Positions 32,054-40,835 of a stretch of 46,705 nucleotides of DNA are shown in pieces. The translations under genes were made by a program, and so were the position numbers. The notes beneath the pieces were generated by a model, which saw only the letters and a program-made list of their open reading frames with translations, did not search any database and was not told the DNA's origin. How positions within the stretch are numbered: the stretch's first letter is position 1; each line of letters opens with the position of its first letter. Origin of the DNA: JBHYGK01 sp051859045 (GTDB lineage: Bacteria > Pseudomonadota > Gammaproteobacteria > Xanthomonadales > Xanthomonadaceae); NCBI GenBank assembly GCA_051859045.1, contig JBHYGK010000020.1, positions 1 through 46,705 on the forward strand, read 5' to 3'.

Positions 32054-34547
32054 GCGGCTTGGCCCGGTGGGTGGCGGTGGCGGTCCAGGGATCGTCGGGC
32101 CAGGGGTGGCGCGGATAGCGGCCCTTCATCTCCTTCTTCACCTCGGGGTAGGTGCGCTCCCAGAAGCCGCGCAGGTCCTGGGTGACCTGCAGCGGACGCC
32201 CGCCCGGCGAGAGCAGGTGCAGCGTGAGCGGCACCCGGCCGTCGCAGATGCGCGGGGTGTCGGCCAGGCCGAACAGCTCCTGCAGCTTCACCGCCAGCAC
32301 CGGCGGCGCGTCGTGGGCGTAGGTGATGGCGCGGTCCTGGCCGGAGGGCACGTGGATGCGCACCGGCGCGAGCTGGTCGACGCGCTGGCGCAGGCCCCAG
32401 TCCAGGCCGTGGCGCAGCGCCTCGCCCAGCTCGTCGGGCTGCAGCGCCTCGAGCCGCGTCTTGCCGGCGAACGCGGGCTTCAGCCAGGCGTCGAGGCCAG
32501 CCAGCAGCGCCTCGTCGCCGAGGTCGGGCAGGCCCAGCTCGGGCATCCACGCGCGCAGGCAGCGCAGGCGCTCGCGGAACTGGCGCTGGCCCTCGGTCCA
32601 CGGCAGCGCCTCGAGGCCGAGCTGGCGCACGGCGTCCACCAGCGCCTCGGCGGCGCGCGCGGGATCGGGCCGGCCGGCCGGGCGCACGTCGATGACGATG
32701 CGGTCGTAGCGGGTCTCGCGCACCGCGCTGATGGCCTGGGCCTTCGCGTCCCAGACCACCCGGTCCTCGGTGGTGAAGCGCGCGGGGAACGCGCGCTCCA
32801 GCCGGGCCTCGTCGAGCGGCGCGGCGCGCATCACGCGCGAGTCGGCGGCCTCGAAGCGCAGCTCGCTGCAGACGATCCAGCGCTCGCCGTACAGCGCGCT
32901 GTCGTCCCAGAGCCGGGCCATGCGGCCGTTGGCGAGCTGGTAGCGGTAGGGATCCTGCGCGGACTGGCGCGCGATGCGGTCGGGGAAGGCGTGCAGCAGC
33001 ACGTCGCCGAGCAGGTGGGCCGACGCCGCGGCCGGCGGCGGCGCGTCGAGGCGCAGGCGGCGGCGCCACTGCGCGCTGGCCTGGTCGATCGCGGCCAGCG
33101 CGCCGCGGTTCGCGTCGGGCGGCACGCGGCCGGCGCGGAAGGCGGCCAGCGCCTGCCAGCGCGAGGCCAGGTCGTCGCGGCGCGAGCGCAGCGGGTCGCG
33201 GGCCTCGACGAGCGCGGCCAGGTCGCAGGCCAGCGCGCGCTCGGCCGGCGCCTCGGGGGCGAGCAGCATCGCGGCCAGCCGCGGGTGCGTGCCGAGCGCC
33301 AGCATGCGCCGGCCCTCGGCGGTGAGGCGATGGTCGGCGTCCAGCGCGCCGAGCCGCTGCAGCAGCTCGCGCGCCGAGCCCAGCGCGCCCGCCGGCGGCG
33401 CGTCGACGAAGCGCAGCGCGTCGCTGCCCCAGGCCGCCAGTTCCAGCGCCAGCCCGGCCAGCTCGACCTGGGCGATCTCGGGCCGGCGCATCGGCTCGAG
33501 CCGCTGCGACTCCGGCCACAGCCGCCAGCACCAGCCCTCGGCGACGCGGCCCGCGCGGCCGGCGCGCTGGTCGGCCGAGGCCTGCGAGATCGCCACCGTC
33601 TCCAGCCGCGAGAAGCCCGAGGCCGGATCCAGCCGCGGCTCGCGCGCCAGGCCCGCGTCGATCACCAGCCGCACGCCGGGCAGGGTGACGGAGCTCTCGG
33701 CGACGTTCGTGGCCAGCACCACCCGGCGCCGGCCCTCGGGGTCCGGGCGCAGCGCGGCGGATTGCTGCTCGACGCCGAGCTCGCCGTGCAGCGGCAGCAC
33801 GCGCACGTCGGCGAGCGCGCCGGCCAGCGCGCGTTCGGCGTCGAGGATCTCGCGCTGGCCGGGCAGGAACACCAGCGCGTCGCCGGGGTGCGCGGCGAGC
33901 GCGTCCACCAGCACCCGCTTGAGCTGCTGGGCGAGCGGCTCCTCGCGGCGCGCCGGCGCGTGCGCGATCGTGACCGGGAAGGCGCGGCCGGCGCTGGTGA
34001 GCCGCGGCGCGTCGAGGTGCCGGGCCAGGCGCTCGCCGTCGAGCGTGGCCGACATCACCACGATCCGCAGGTCCTCGCGCAGGCCCGCCTGCACGTCGAG
34101 CGCGAGCGCCAGGCCGAGGTCGGCGCTGAGGTGGCGCTCGTGGAACTCGTCGAACACCAGCGCGCCCACGCCCTCGAGCAGCGGGTCGTCCTGCAGCATC
34201 CGCGTCAGGATGCCCTCGGTGACGACCTCGATGCGGGTGCGCGCGGACACCTTGGCCTCGAAGCGGATCCGGTAGCCCACCAGGCCGCCGACCGGCTCGC
34301 CCGCGGCCTCGGCCATGAAGGTCGCGGCGGCGCGCGCCGCCACGCGGCGCGGCTCGAGCATCAGCACCTTGCGGCCCTGCAGCCAGGGGGCGTCGAGCAG
34401 TGCCGGCGGCACGCGGGTGGTCTTGCCGGCGCCCGGCGGCGCCTCAAGCACCAGGCGCGGGTGCGCCGCCAGCGAGGCCAGCACCTCGGGCAGCAGCGGA
34501 TCGATCGGGAAGGCGGGGGCGGCGGGCGGCATCACGGCGGGCGGCAT
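32043..34547 (-). CDS. hrpB: ATP-dependent RNA helicase HrpB
   Basis: The 834-residue product is a DEAH-type helicase of the HrpB family: Walker A PPGAGKTT (38-44), VLMLEPRRVAARAAA, motif II DEFHERH (133-139), motif III SATLDGE, VVLATNVAESSVTLPGV and motif VI QRAGRAGR. A C-terminal HrpB-specific region ends with LHLLSPGGRPLQVTQDL and WERTYPEVKKEMKGRYPRHPWPDDP, which is diagnostic. E. coli HrpB is about 809-824 residues. The exact role (RNA metabolism) is not well defined in the family. The start MPPAVMPPAA is followed at about 13 by homology; a second ATG at codon 6 is equally possible. Confidence 0.95.
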   Translation of the reverse strand: MPPAVMPPAAPAFPIDPLLPEVLASLAAHPRLVLEAPPGAGKTTRVPPALLDAPWLQGRKVLMLEPRRVAARAAATFMAEAAGEPVGGLVGYRIRFEAKVSARTRIEVVTEGILTRMLQDDPLLEGVGALVFDEFHERHLSADLGLALALDVQAGLREDLRIVVMSATLDGERLARHLDAPRLTSAGRAFPVTIAHAPARREEPLAQQLKRVLVDALAAHPGDALVFLPGQREILDAERALAGALADVRVLPLHGELGVEQQSAALRPDPEGRRRVVLATNVAESSVTLPGVRLVIDAGLAREPRLDPASGFSRLETVAISQASADQRAGRAGRVAEGWCWRLWPESQRLEPMRRPEIAQVELAGLALELAAWGSDALRFVDAPPAGALGSARELLQRLGALDADHRLTAEGRRMLALGTHPRLAAMLLAPEAPAERALACDLAALVEARDPLRSRRDDLASRWQALAAFRAGRVPPDANRGALAAIDQASAQWRRRLRLDAPPPAAASAHLLGDVLLHAFPDRIARQSAQDPYRYQLANGRMARLWDDSALYGERWIVCSELRFEAADSRVMRAAPLDEARLERAFPARFTTEDRVVWDAKAQAISAVRETRYDRIVIDVRPAGRPDPARAAEALVDAVRQLGLEALPWTEGQRQFRERLRCLRAWMPELGLPDLGDEALLAGLDAWLKPAFAGKTRLEALQPDELGEALRHGLDWGLRQRVDQLAPVRIHVPSGQDRAITYAHDAPPVLAVKLQELFGLADTPRICDGRVPLTLHLLSPGGRPLQVTQDLRGFWERTYPEVKKEMKGRYPRHPWPDDPWTATATHRAKPRGT

Positions 34548-34626
34548 CGGCTCCGTCGGCGCGGGGCCGCGCGGATCAGGGCAGGGCGCGCATCCTACCG
34601 CGCGCGCCCCGGGCGCCGCCGCGCGC

Positions 34627-35811
34627 TCAGCGCACGCCGCCGCGCGGCGGGCGTCCCTGGCGCGCCGCCGGCGGGCCCTCGCCGCGCCGGCGCGGCAGCT
34701 CGAGGCGGGCGCCGCGCGGCGTCGGCAGCGGCGCGGCGAAGGTCTGCGCGTCGCGCGCGATCGCGTTGGCCTGGTCGCCGATCGCGATGAAGCCGTCGAT
34801 GACCCGGGCGCCGAGGTCGAGCACCGCCACCACGCCCACCACGCCGGCCTGGCGGTCGACCCAGGGGTGGAAGCCGAACGCGCCGGGGCTGGCGATGCGC
34901 AGCGCGGCGCCCTCGGTGGTGGTGGTGATGCGCCAGAAGCCGATGCCGTAGCCCTGGCTGGGCTCGTAGGGGGTGGAGATCACCGGCAGCCCGGCGGCGC
35001 GGTCGCGCTCCATCTCGCGCAGCGTCGCCTCGGCGAGGAAGCGCTGGCGGCCGTGCAGGCCGCCGTTGGCCCACATCCGCAGCACCACGAGGTAGTCGTT
35101 GGCGGTGGAGCGCACGCCGCCGCCGATGCGCGGGTTGCTGACGTGGACGTTGCCCGGCAGGTCGGTGCCGAGGCCGTAGTCGGTGTCGCGCAGGCCGAGC
35201 GGCTGCACCACCTCGCGCTCGAACAGCACCGTCCACGACTCGCCCGTGGCCAGCTCGGCCATCCGGCCCGCGACCTGCATCGACGATCCGCCGTAGGCGA
35301 AGCCCGTGCCCGGCGCGTAGGCCAGCGGGGCGGCGAGGATCTCGCGGGCGCAGGCGTCGAGGCTGGCGAACGGGTCGGCGACGCACTCGGGCTCGCCCGC
35401 GGCCATGCCCGAGGTGTGCGAGAACAGCTGCTCGAGCCGGATCCGGCGCTTGGCGAACGGCGCGTCGGGGAAGTACTCGCCCACCGTGGAGTCCCAGCGC
35501 AGCACGCCGCGCTCCACCAGGCGCGCCAGCAGGATCGCCGACAGCCACTTGGTGCCCGACGCGATCGGCATCCGGGTGCCCGCGTCGACGTTGCCGACCG
35601 GGCGGTACAGCACCGCCTCGCCGGCGTGCTCGATCCACAGCGCCGAGCCGGCCAGGCGGAGGTCGGCGTTGAAGTCGACGAAGACATCGCCCAGCGCGCC
35701 CCAGGCCGGCAGCTCGCGGGCCTGGGCGGGCGGGGCGGCCACCGCCGCGTAGGCGGCGAGGGCGACGGCGGTGAGCAGGGCGCGCAGCGGGCGGGCGACG
35801 GCGAGGGCCAT
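34627..35811 (-). CDS. Exported beta-lactamase-family serine hydrolase
   Basis: The 394-residue product has a signal peptide (to about 31, PAQA-RE) and a class C beta-lactamase/DD-peptidase-like fold. The catalytic SxxK is Ser85-Gly-Thr-Lys88 (MPIASGTKWLSA), with LEQLFSHTSGM downstream. The second motif is YGG in GFAYGGSSMQ rather than YxN, and the third region is GFHPWVDRQAG. These traits are common in esterase or peptidase members (EstB-like, Pfam Beta-lactamase), so antibiotic hydrolysis should not be assumed. An Arg/Pro-rich tail of about 30 residues follows the domain. The ATG at 35811 is followed by a clear signal peptide although its SD is weak. The gene lies 109 bases after the DUF2167 gene on the same strand. 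Confidence 0.88.
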   Translation of the reverse strand: MALAVARPLRALLTAVALAAYAAVAAPPAQARELPAWGALGDVFVDFNADLRLAGSALWIEHAGEAVLYRPVGNVDAGTRMPIASGTKWLSAILLARLVERGVLRWDSTVGEYFPDAPFAKRRIRLEQLFSHTSGMAAGEPECVADPFASLDACAREILAAPLAYAPGTGFAYGGSSMQVAGRMAELATGESWTVLFEREVVQPLGLRDTDYGLGTDLPGNVHVSNPRIGGGVRSTANDYLVVLRMWANGGLHGRQRFLAEATLREMERDRAAGLPVISTPYEPSQGYGIGFWRITTTTEGAALRIASPGAFGFHPWVDRQAGVVGVVAVLDLGARVIDGFIAIGDQANAIARDAQTFAAPLPTPRGARLELPRRRGEGPPAARQGRPPRGGVR

Positions 35812-35920
35812 GGCGGTGGGCTCGGGGGAGGGGACCGATGCTACGGGCCTCGCCCCCGCTTCCGTCGCGCCGTCGGGCGCCCCGCGCCGCCGCCCGGCGG
35901 GAGCCGGGCGACGGGGCCGC

Positions 35921-36886
35921 TCAGCGGATCGCGCCGCCTCGCCGCTCGTCGCGGCCGGCGAGCAGCTTGCGCACCAGGGCCACCAGCCCGACCACCGCGA
36001 TCGCCACCAGCTTCCAGCCCTTGGCCAGGAAAGCCAGCAGCGCGGCGAACAGGCCGGCCTTCTTGGCCAGCGCGCCGGTGACCAGCGCGCCCACGCCGTA
36101 GGCCGCCACCGGGTCGATGCCCTCCTGGTAGTCGGCATAGGTCTCGCCCGGATCGAAGGCCACCGCGTCGAGCAGCGCGCCCATGCCCGGCTCCACCACC
36201 GGCAGGTCGGCGGCATTGGCCACCGCGGTGAGGCTGAGGTAGCCGCGACGGCCCAGCACGCGGATGTCGTAGTTCAGCGTGTCGGCATCGGCGCCCTCGA
36301 AGCGCAGGCGCTTGGCCCAGTACAGGCGGTGCTGGGCGGCGTCGTAGCGCGGCGGCGCGGCCCAGCCGGTCAGCTCGACGGTGGGGAAGCCGGCGGCCGC
36401 GCGCTGCTCGTTCTCCGCGGCCGTGCTCTCGCGCATGTCGGCGAGGATGTCGGCGGCGTCGAGGTCGGCGGCGTCCTCGTCGCTGATGTAGCCCTCGGGG
36501 TGCCAGGTGACGATCACCGCCCAGGCGCCGTCGGCGGCCAGCGAGGGGCTGCGCGGCACGAACATGCCCAGCACGGTGGCATCGGGCGGGTTGCCCCAGA
36601 GCTGCTCGAGCACGCGGCGGGCGTCGGCAGGGCCGAGGTAGCGGTAGCCCGGCACCACCGGGATCGAGGCGCGGGCATCGCTGATCCGCGCGCTGCCGTC
36701 GTCCTGGAACACCAGGCTGGCGAGGAAGGCCTCGGCCTGCGCCTGGTAGGGATCCTGCGGCGCCTCGACCGGCGTGATGGTCGCCGGCGGCGGCGGCATC
36801 GCCGGCTTGGCCTGGGCCGTCGGCGCCACGGCGGAGGCGGTGGCGAGCACCAGGGCGAGCGAGAGGGCGAGCGGGGTCGGGCGCAT
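35921..36886 (-). CDS. DUF2167 membrane-anchored protein
   Basis: The 321-residue product has a signal peptide (LALSLALVLATASAVAPTAQ), a central domain (SIPVVPGYRYLGPADARRVL, LGMFVPRSPSLAADGAWAVI, TWHPEGYISDEDA, GWAAPPRYDAAQHRLYWAKRL, NYDIRVLGRRGYLSLTAV) and two hydrophobic segments near the end (about 260-310). This matches DUF2167, a family of predicted membrane-anchored proteins without known function. AAGGA precedes the ATG at 36886; an in-frame ATG ten codons earlier has no such site. It diverges from tatD over 137 bases. Confidence 0.87.
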   Translation of the reverse strand: MRPTPLALSLALVLATASAVAPTAQAKPAMPPPPATITPVEAPQDPYQAQAEAFLASLVFQDDGSARISDARASIPVVPGYRYLGPADARRVLEQLWGNPPDATVLGMFVPRSPSLAADGAWAVIVTWHPEGYISDEDAADLDAADILADMRESTAAENEQRAAAGFPTVELTGWAAPPRYDAAQHRLYWAKRLRFEGADADTLNYDIRVLGRRGYLSLTAVANAADLPVVEPGMGALLDAVAFDPGETYADYQEGIDPVAAYGVGALVTGALAKKAGLFAALLAFLAKGWKLVAIAVVGLVALVRKLLAGRDERRGGAIR

Positions 36887-37023
36887 GGGCCAGTCCTTGG
36901 CGGGGTTCGGGGCCACAGTATGCGGCGCGTGAAGACGCCGCGGGCCCGGGTCGGGGCCGGTGAGGCCGCTACACTGCGCGCCCCGCGGCGCCCCCGCCCC
37001 CCCCGCCCGTCCTGCGATCGCCC

Positions 37024-37836
37024 ATGCCCCAGCCGCCCGCCCTCGTCGACATCGGCGCCAACCTCACCCACGAGAGCTTCGCCCACGACCTCGACGCGGT
37101 GCTCGCCCGCGCCGCCGCCGCCGGCGTGGCGCAGCTGGTGGTCACCGGCGCCTCGCGCGCGCACAACCCGCAGGCCGCGGCGCTGGCCGAGGCGCACCCG
37201 GGCGTGCTGTTCGCGACCGCCGGGGTGCATCCGCACCACGCCACCGAGTACACCGAGGAGTGCGACGCCGAGCTGCGCGCGCTGCACGCGCACCCGGCCG
37301 TGGTGGCGGTGGGCGAGTGCGGCCTGGACTACTTCCGCGACTTCTCGCCGCGCCACCAGCAGCGCCGCGCGTTCGAGCGCCAGCTGCAGATCGCGGCCGA
37401 CACCGGCAAGCCGGTGTTCCTGCACCAGCGCGACGCGCACGACGACTTCGTGGCGGTGATGGACGCCTTCGCCGGCCGCCTCGGCCCCTGCGTGGTGCAC
37501 TGCTTCACCGGCGGCGAGCGCGAGCTCGAGGAGTCGCTGGCGCGCGGCTTCTCGATCGGCATCACCGGCTGGCTGTGCGACGAGCGCCGCGGCCAGCACC
37601 TGCGCCAGCTGGCCAAGCGCATCCCGGCCGAGCGCCTGCTCATCGAGACCGACGCGCCCTACCTGCTGCCGCGCACGCTGCGCCCGCTGCCGAAGGACCG
37701 CCGCAACGAGCCGGCCTTCCTACCGCACATCCTCGAGGAACTCGCCCGCGACCGCGACGAGGATCCCGCCGCGCTGGCCGCGACCACCACGGCGAACGCG
37801 CGCGCGTTCTTCCGGCTGCCCACGCCGGAGGCCTGA
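37024..37836 (+). CDS. tatD: TatD family metal-dependent DNase
   Basis: The 270-residue product is close to E. coli TatD along its length: DIGANLTHESF, TAGVHPHHATEYTEE, VVAVGECGLDYFRDFSP, KPVFLHQRDAHDDF, VVHCFTGGERELEE, IGITGWLCDERRG, LIETDAPYLLPRTL and RRNEPAFLPHILEELA. The absence of the HxH start (it has DIGANLT) is normal for true TatD as opposed to YcfH/YjjV. It is a 3'-5' exonuclease/DNase in DNA quality control and repair. TACACT (36970-36975) could be a -10 element. The next gene starts four bases after the stop, so they are probably co-transcribed. Confidence 0.95.
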   Translation: MPQPPALVDIGANLTHESFAHDLDAVLARAAAAGVAQLVVTGASRAHNPQAAALAEAHPGVLFATAGVHPHHATEYTEECDAELRALHAHPAVVAVGECGLDYFRDFSPRHQQRRAFERQLQIAADTGKPVFLHQRDAHDDFVAVMDAFAGRLGPCVVHCFTGGERELEESLARGFSIGITGWLCDERRGQHLRQLAKRIPAERLLIETDAPYLLPRTLRPLPKDRRNEPAFLPHILEELARDRDEDPAALAATTTANARAFFRLPTPEA

Positions 37837-37839
37837 GCC

Positions 37840-38970
37840 ATGTGGATGCTCTTCAGCCTGACCACGCTGGTGCTGCTGGTGGTGGGCATTGCGCGCCGGC
37901 GCGCGCGCCGGCACTGGGATGGCGAGCGCCGCGGCGAGCTGCGGGTCGCGAGGTTCAAGGAGAACGGCCTCCGGACGACAGGACGCAAGGTCGCCCGGAT
38001 CCGGGTCGGGATCGCCGTGCGTCCGGTGCTGGAGTTCGAGTGCCGTGCCGAAACCCTATTCGACGAGGTCCTCGTGCAGCTGGGCGTGGCGCAGGAGATC
38101 CAGGTGGGACGCTTCGCCTTCGACGACGCGGTCTACCTGCTGACCGACGATCCGGCGGTCTCATCCTGGCTGCGATCGCAGCCGACGCTGACGAGCCTGC
38201 TCGCGACGGCCTTCGCCGATGACGATCACACGCCGGCAAGGCTCCGGCGCGTGGTCTGCTACGACGGCCTGCTGTGGATGGAGTTCACCGGGGGCCGACG
38301 CGCCGGGCGCGAGGTCGAGGCCGTGCTGACCTACGCCGACGCCGCGCTGCGCCAGATAGAGGGCGCACTGCCCGCGACGCGACCGGCAGAGGCGACGGGG
38401 GATCGCGCACGGATCCGGGAAGCGATCGTCCTCGGTTGCTCGAGCGTGCTCGGGATCGTGACGGTGGGGCTGTTCATCCTGGTCGAGGTTCCCGGCTGGC
38501 CGGTCGTGCTCGACGAAGACACCGCGATGGCGCTGGGCTGGACCGCCGGCGCCGGACTGTTCGCGGCGCTGCTGGGCCTGACGTTCTGGCTCCTGGGACG
38601 GCGCGCGCGACTGCCGCTCGCCCTGCTGGAGGTCTGCACGGTCGGCCTCATCGGCGCGTTGGCCTGCGGGCATGGCCTGGTCCGCGATCTCAACCGGCGC
38701 CTCGACGACTCCCCGCCGCTGGGGCGCGAGGCCGTGGTGGTCGAGACGCAGCGGGAGCAGCACTCTTCCCGTGGCCGCTGGGGCAGCAGGCGGACGTACT
38801 GGCGCTACTTCGCCACGTTCGGCACGCCGGATGGCACGGGTCCGGCGTTGTCGATCAGCATCGGCATCGACGCCTTCCGCCGCTTCGAAGAGGGCCAGCG
38901 CGTGCTGCTGGTGGAGCGCGAGGGCGCGTTCGGGATCCGCTGGCTGGAGGACGTGCGGCCGGCGCCGTGA
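37840..38970 (+). CDS. Multi-pass membrane protein of unknown function
   Basis: The 376-residue product has one N-terminal hydrophobic segment (about 2-18), a soluble domain of about 170 residues, three membrane helices (about 206-225, 232-255 and 263-280), and a C-terminal soluble domain. The end reads like a tail found in many uncharacterised bacterial membrane proteins (LNRRLDDSPPL, then RREAVVVET-like, FEEGQRVLLVEREGAFGIRW). I do not recognise the family. Codon use is noticeably less GC-biased than in its neighbours (more third-position A and T, for example CTA, CCA and AGA-containing stretches). It begins three bases after tatD, so translation is coupled. Confidence 0.8.
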   Translation: MWMLFSLTTLVLLVVGIARRRARRHWDGERRGELRVARFKENGLRTTGRKVARIRVGIAVRPVLEFECRAETLFDEVLVQLGVAQEIQVGRFAFDDAVYLLTDDPAVSSWLRSQPTLTSLLATAFADDDHTPARLRRVVCYDGLLWMEFTGGRRAGREVEAVLTYADAALRQIEGALPATRPAEATGDRARIREAIVLGCSSVLGIVTVGLFILVEVPGWPVVLDEDTAMALGWTAGAGLFAALLGLTFWLLGRRARLPLALLEVCTVGLIGALACGHGLVRDLNRRLDDSPPLGREAVVVETQREQHSSRGRWGSRRTYWRYFATFGTPDGTGPALSISIGIDAFRRFEEGQRVLLVEREGAFGIRWLEDVRPAP

Positions 38971-38985
38971 GCGCGCGGCCGCGGC

Positions 38986-39765
38986 TCAGCTGCGCAGGCC
39001 GATGCCGCGCTTGAGCAGGTACAGGCCCAGCCAGGTCAGCACCACCACGAAGGCGCCCATCACGGTGAAGCTGATCCACAGCGGCACGTCCGAGGTGCCC
39101 AGCAGGCCGTAGCGGAACGCGTTGACCATGTAGAGGATCGGGTTGGCGTAGCTGGCCTTCTCCCAGAACGGCGGCAGCAGGCTGACGCTGTAGAACACGC
39201 CGCCCAGGTAGGTCAGCGGCGTGAGGATGAAGGTGGGGATGATCGCGATGTCGTCGAACTTCTTGGCGTACACCGCGTTCACGAAGCCCGCCAGCGCGAA
39301 GATCGTCGCGCCCAGCAGCACCGTGGCCAGCGTGACCAGCGGGTGCGGGATGCGCACGTGGGTGAAGCACATCGCGATCAGCAGCACGATCACGCCCACC
39401 ATCAGGCCGCGCAGCACCGCGCCGCCGACGTAGCCGCCCAGGATCACCCAGTTCGGCATCGGGCTCACCAGCAGCTCCTCCACGTGGCGGCCGAACTTGG
39501 CGCCGAAGAAGCTCGAGCTGATGTTGCCGTAGGCGTTCTGGATGACGCTCATCATGACCAGGCCGGGCACGATGAAGTCCATGTAGTCGTAGCCGCCCAT
39601 CTGCCCGATCCGCGAGCCGATCAGGCCGCCGAAGATCAGGAAGTACAGGGTCATCGTGATCGCCGGCGGGACCAGCGTCTGGCCCCAGATGCGCAGGATG
39701 CGCGCGACCTCGCGGCGGATGATGGTGTGGAAGGCGACGAGGTCGGGGTGGCGGGCGGCGCTCAT
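38986..39765 (-). CDS. yadH: ABC-2 type exporter permease YadH
   Basis: The 259-residue inner-membrane protein aligns throughout with E. coli YadH (256): RIWGQTLVPPAITMTLYFLI, GSRIGQMGGYDYMDFIVPGL, SSFFGAKFGRHVEELLVSPM, AKKFDDIAIIPTFILTPLTY and the end LLKRGIGLRS. It has six predicted helices. It forms an ABC exporter with YadG; the substrate is unknown. The start ATG overlaps the stop of yadG by four bases (ATGA, 39765-39762), so both are coupled. The gene converges on the tatD-linked gene, with 15 bases between the stops. Confidence 0.95.
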   Translation of the reverse strand: MSAARHPDLVAFHTIIRREVARILRIWGQTLVPPAITMTLYFLIFGGLIGSRIGQMGGYDYMDFIVPGLVMMSVIQNAYGNISSSFFGAKFGRHVEELLVSPMPNWVILGGYVGGAVLRGLMVGVIVLLIAMCFTHVRIPHPLVTLATVLLGATIFALAGFVNAVYAKKFDDIAIIPTFILTPLTYLGGVFYSVSLLPPFWEKASYANPILYMVNAFRYGLLGTSDVPLWISFTVMGAFVVVLTWLGLYLLKRGIGLRS

Positions 39766-40778
39766 GCGCGGGTCTCCTGGGCGGCGGCCTTCGTGGTCGC
39801 GGCGGCGGCCTCGGCATTCGCCGGGCTGGCGCCCTCCGGCCCGCCAGCCGGCGCGGTCATGCGCACGAACAGCTCCTCGAGGCGGTTGGCGGTGTTGCGC
39901 ATCGAGCGCACGCGGATCCCGGCCTCGCCGAGCGCGGCGAACACGCGGTTGAGGTCCATCGCGCGCGGCATCTCCAGCGACAGCGTGTGGCCGTCGGTGG
40001 CGGCGAGCGTGGCGCCGTCGATCACCGGCAGCGTGGCCGGCAGGTCGCCCTCGACGTCGAGCACGAAGCCCTCCACGTCGAGCTTGGCCAGCAGCGCCTT
40101 CATCGGGCCCTGCTCGACGATCCGGCCGCGGTCGATGATCGCGAGGTTGCGGCAGAGCGTCTCGGCCTCCTCGAGGTAGTGCGTGGTGAGGATGATCGTG
40201 GTGCCGAGCTCGTTGATCTGCTTGAGCGTCTTCCACATGCCGCGGCGGATCTCGATGTCGACGCCGGCGCTGGGCTCGTCGAGGATCAGCAGCTTCGGCT
40301 CGGTCATCATCGCGCGGGCGATCATCAGCCGGCGCTTCATGCCGCCGGAGAGCGTGCGGCTCATCACCTGCGCCTTCTCCCACAGCTGCGCCTCGCGCAG
40401 CACGCGCTCGGCGCGCTCCAGCGCCACCGCCCGCGGCACCCCGTAGAAACCGGCGTAGTTGACCAGGATGTCGAGCGGCTTCTCGAACATGTTGAAGTTG
40501 ATCTCCTGCGGCACCAGGCCGATGGAGCGCATGGCCGCGGAGCGGTCGGCGGCCAGGTCGATGCCGCAGATCCGCACCTCGCCGGCGCTGGGGTTCACCA
40601 GCGAGCTCACGATGCCGATCAGGGTGGACTTGCCGGCGCCGTTGGGGCCGAGGAGGGCGTAGAAGTCGCCGGGCTGGACCTCGAGCGAGATGCCCTTCAG
40701 GGCCTCGGTGCCGTTGGCGTAGGTCTTGCGCAGGTCGCGCACGCGCAGGGCGGGCGCGCCGGGATCGGTGGTGGTCAT
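39762..40778 (-). CDS. yadG: ABC exporter ATP-binding protein YadG
   Basis: The 338-residue product has Walker A GPNGAGKS (44-51), the Q-loop region GLVPQEINF, signature LSGGMKRR, Walker B LLILDEPSAGVD and the H-loop TTHYLEEAE. A regulatory C-terminal domain and an Ala/Thr-rich tail follow. With FNMFEKPLDILVNYAGFYGV it matches YadG rather than general ABC ATPases. E. coli YadG is 308 residues; the excess is the low-complexity tail. It starts at ATG 40778 (MTTTDPGAP), 57 bases from the divergent reductase gene. Confidence 0.93.
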   Translation of the reverse strand: MTTTDPGAPALRVRDLRKTYANGTEALKGISLEVQPGDFYALLGPNGAGKSTLIGIVSSLVNPSAGEVRICGIDLAADRSAAMRSIGLVPQEINFNMFEKPLDILVNYAGFYGVPRAVALERAERVLREAQLWEKAQVMSRTLSGGMKRRLMIARAMMTEPKLLILDEPSAGVDIEIRRGMWKTLKQINELGTTIILTTHYLEEAETLCRNLAIIDRGRIVEQGPMKALLAKLDVEGFVLDVEGDLPATLPVIDGATLAATDGHTLSLEMPRAMDLNRVFAALGEAGIRVRSMRNTANRLEELFVRMTAPAGGPEGASPANAEAAAATTKAAAQETRA

Positions 40779-40822
40779 GGGGCGGGCATCCAGGGCACCG
40801 GCGGGGCCGGCGCGAGCGACGC

Positions 40823-40828
40823 TAGTAT
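40823..40828 (+). promoter_or_regulatory. Probable -10 element of a leaderless reductase gene
   Basis: TAGTAT lies seven bases before the ATG at 40836, where transcription would normally start six to seven bases after the -10. The transcript would therefore begin at or next to the start codon, and no Shine-Dalgarno site is present. A clear -35 was not seen. Confidence 0.5.
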
Positions 40829-40835
40829 ATCGGCC

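Noticed and set aside
30462..34790. 1442-codon open frame opposite hrpB and the AsmA-like gene
   Set aside because: Ser/Arg/Ala-rich translation with no domain; hrpB motifs on the other strand are unambiguous.
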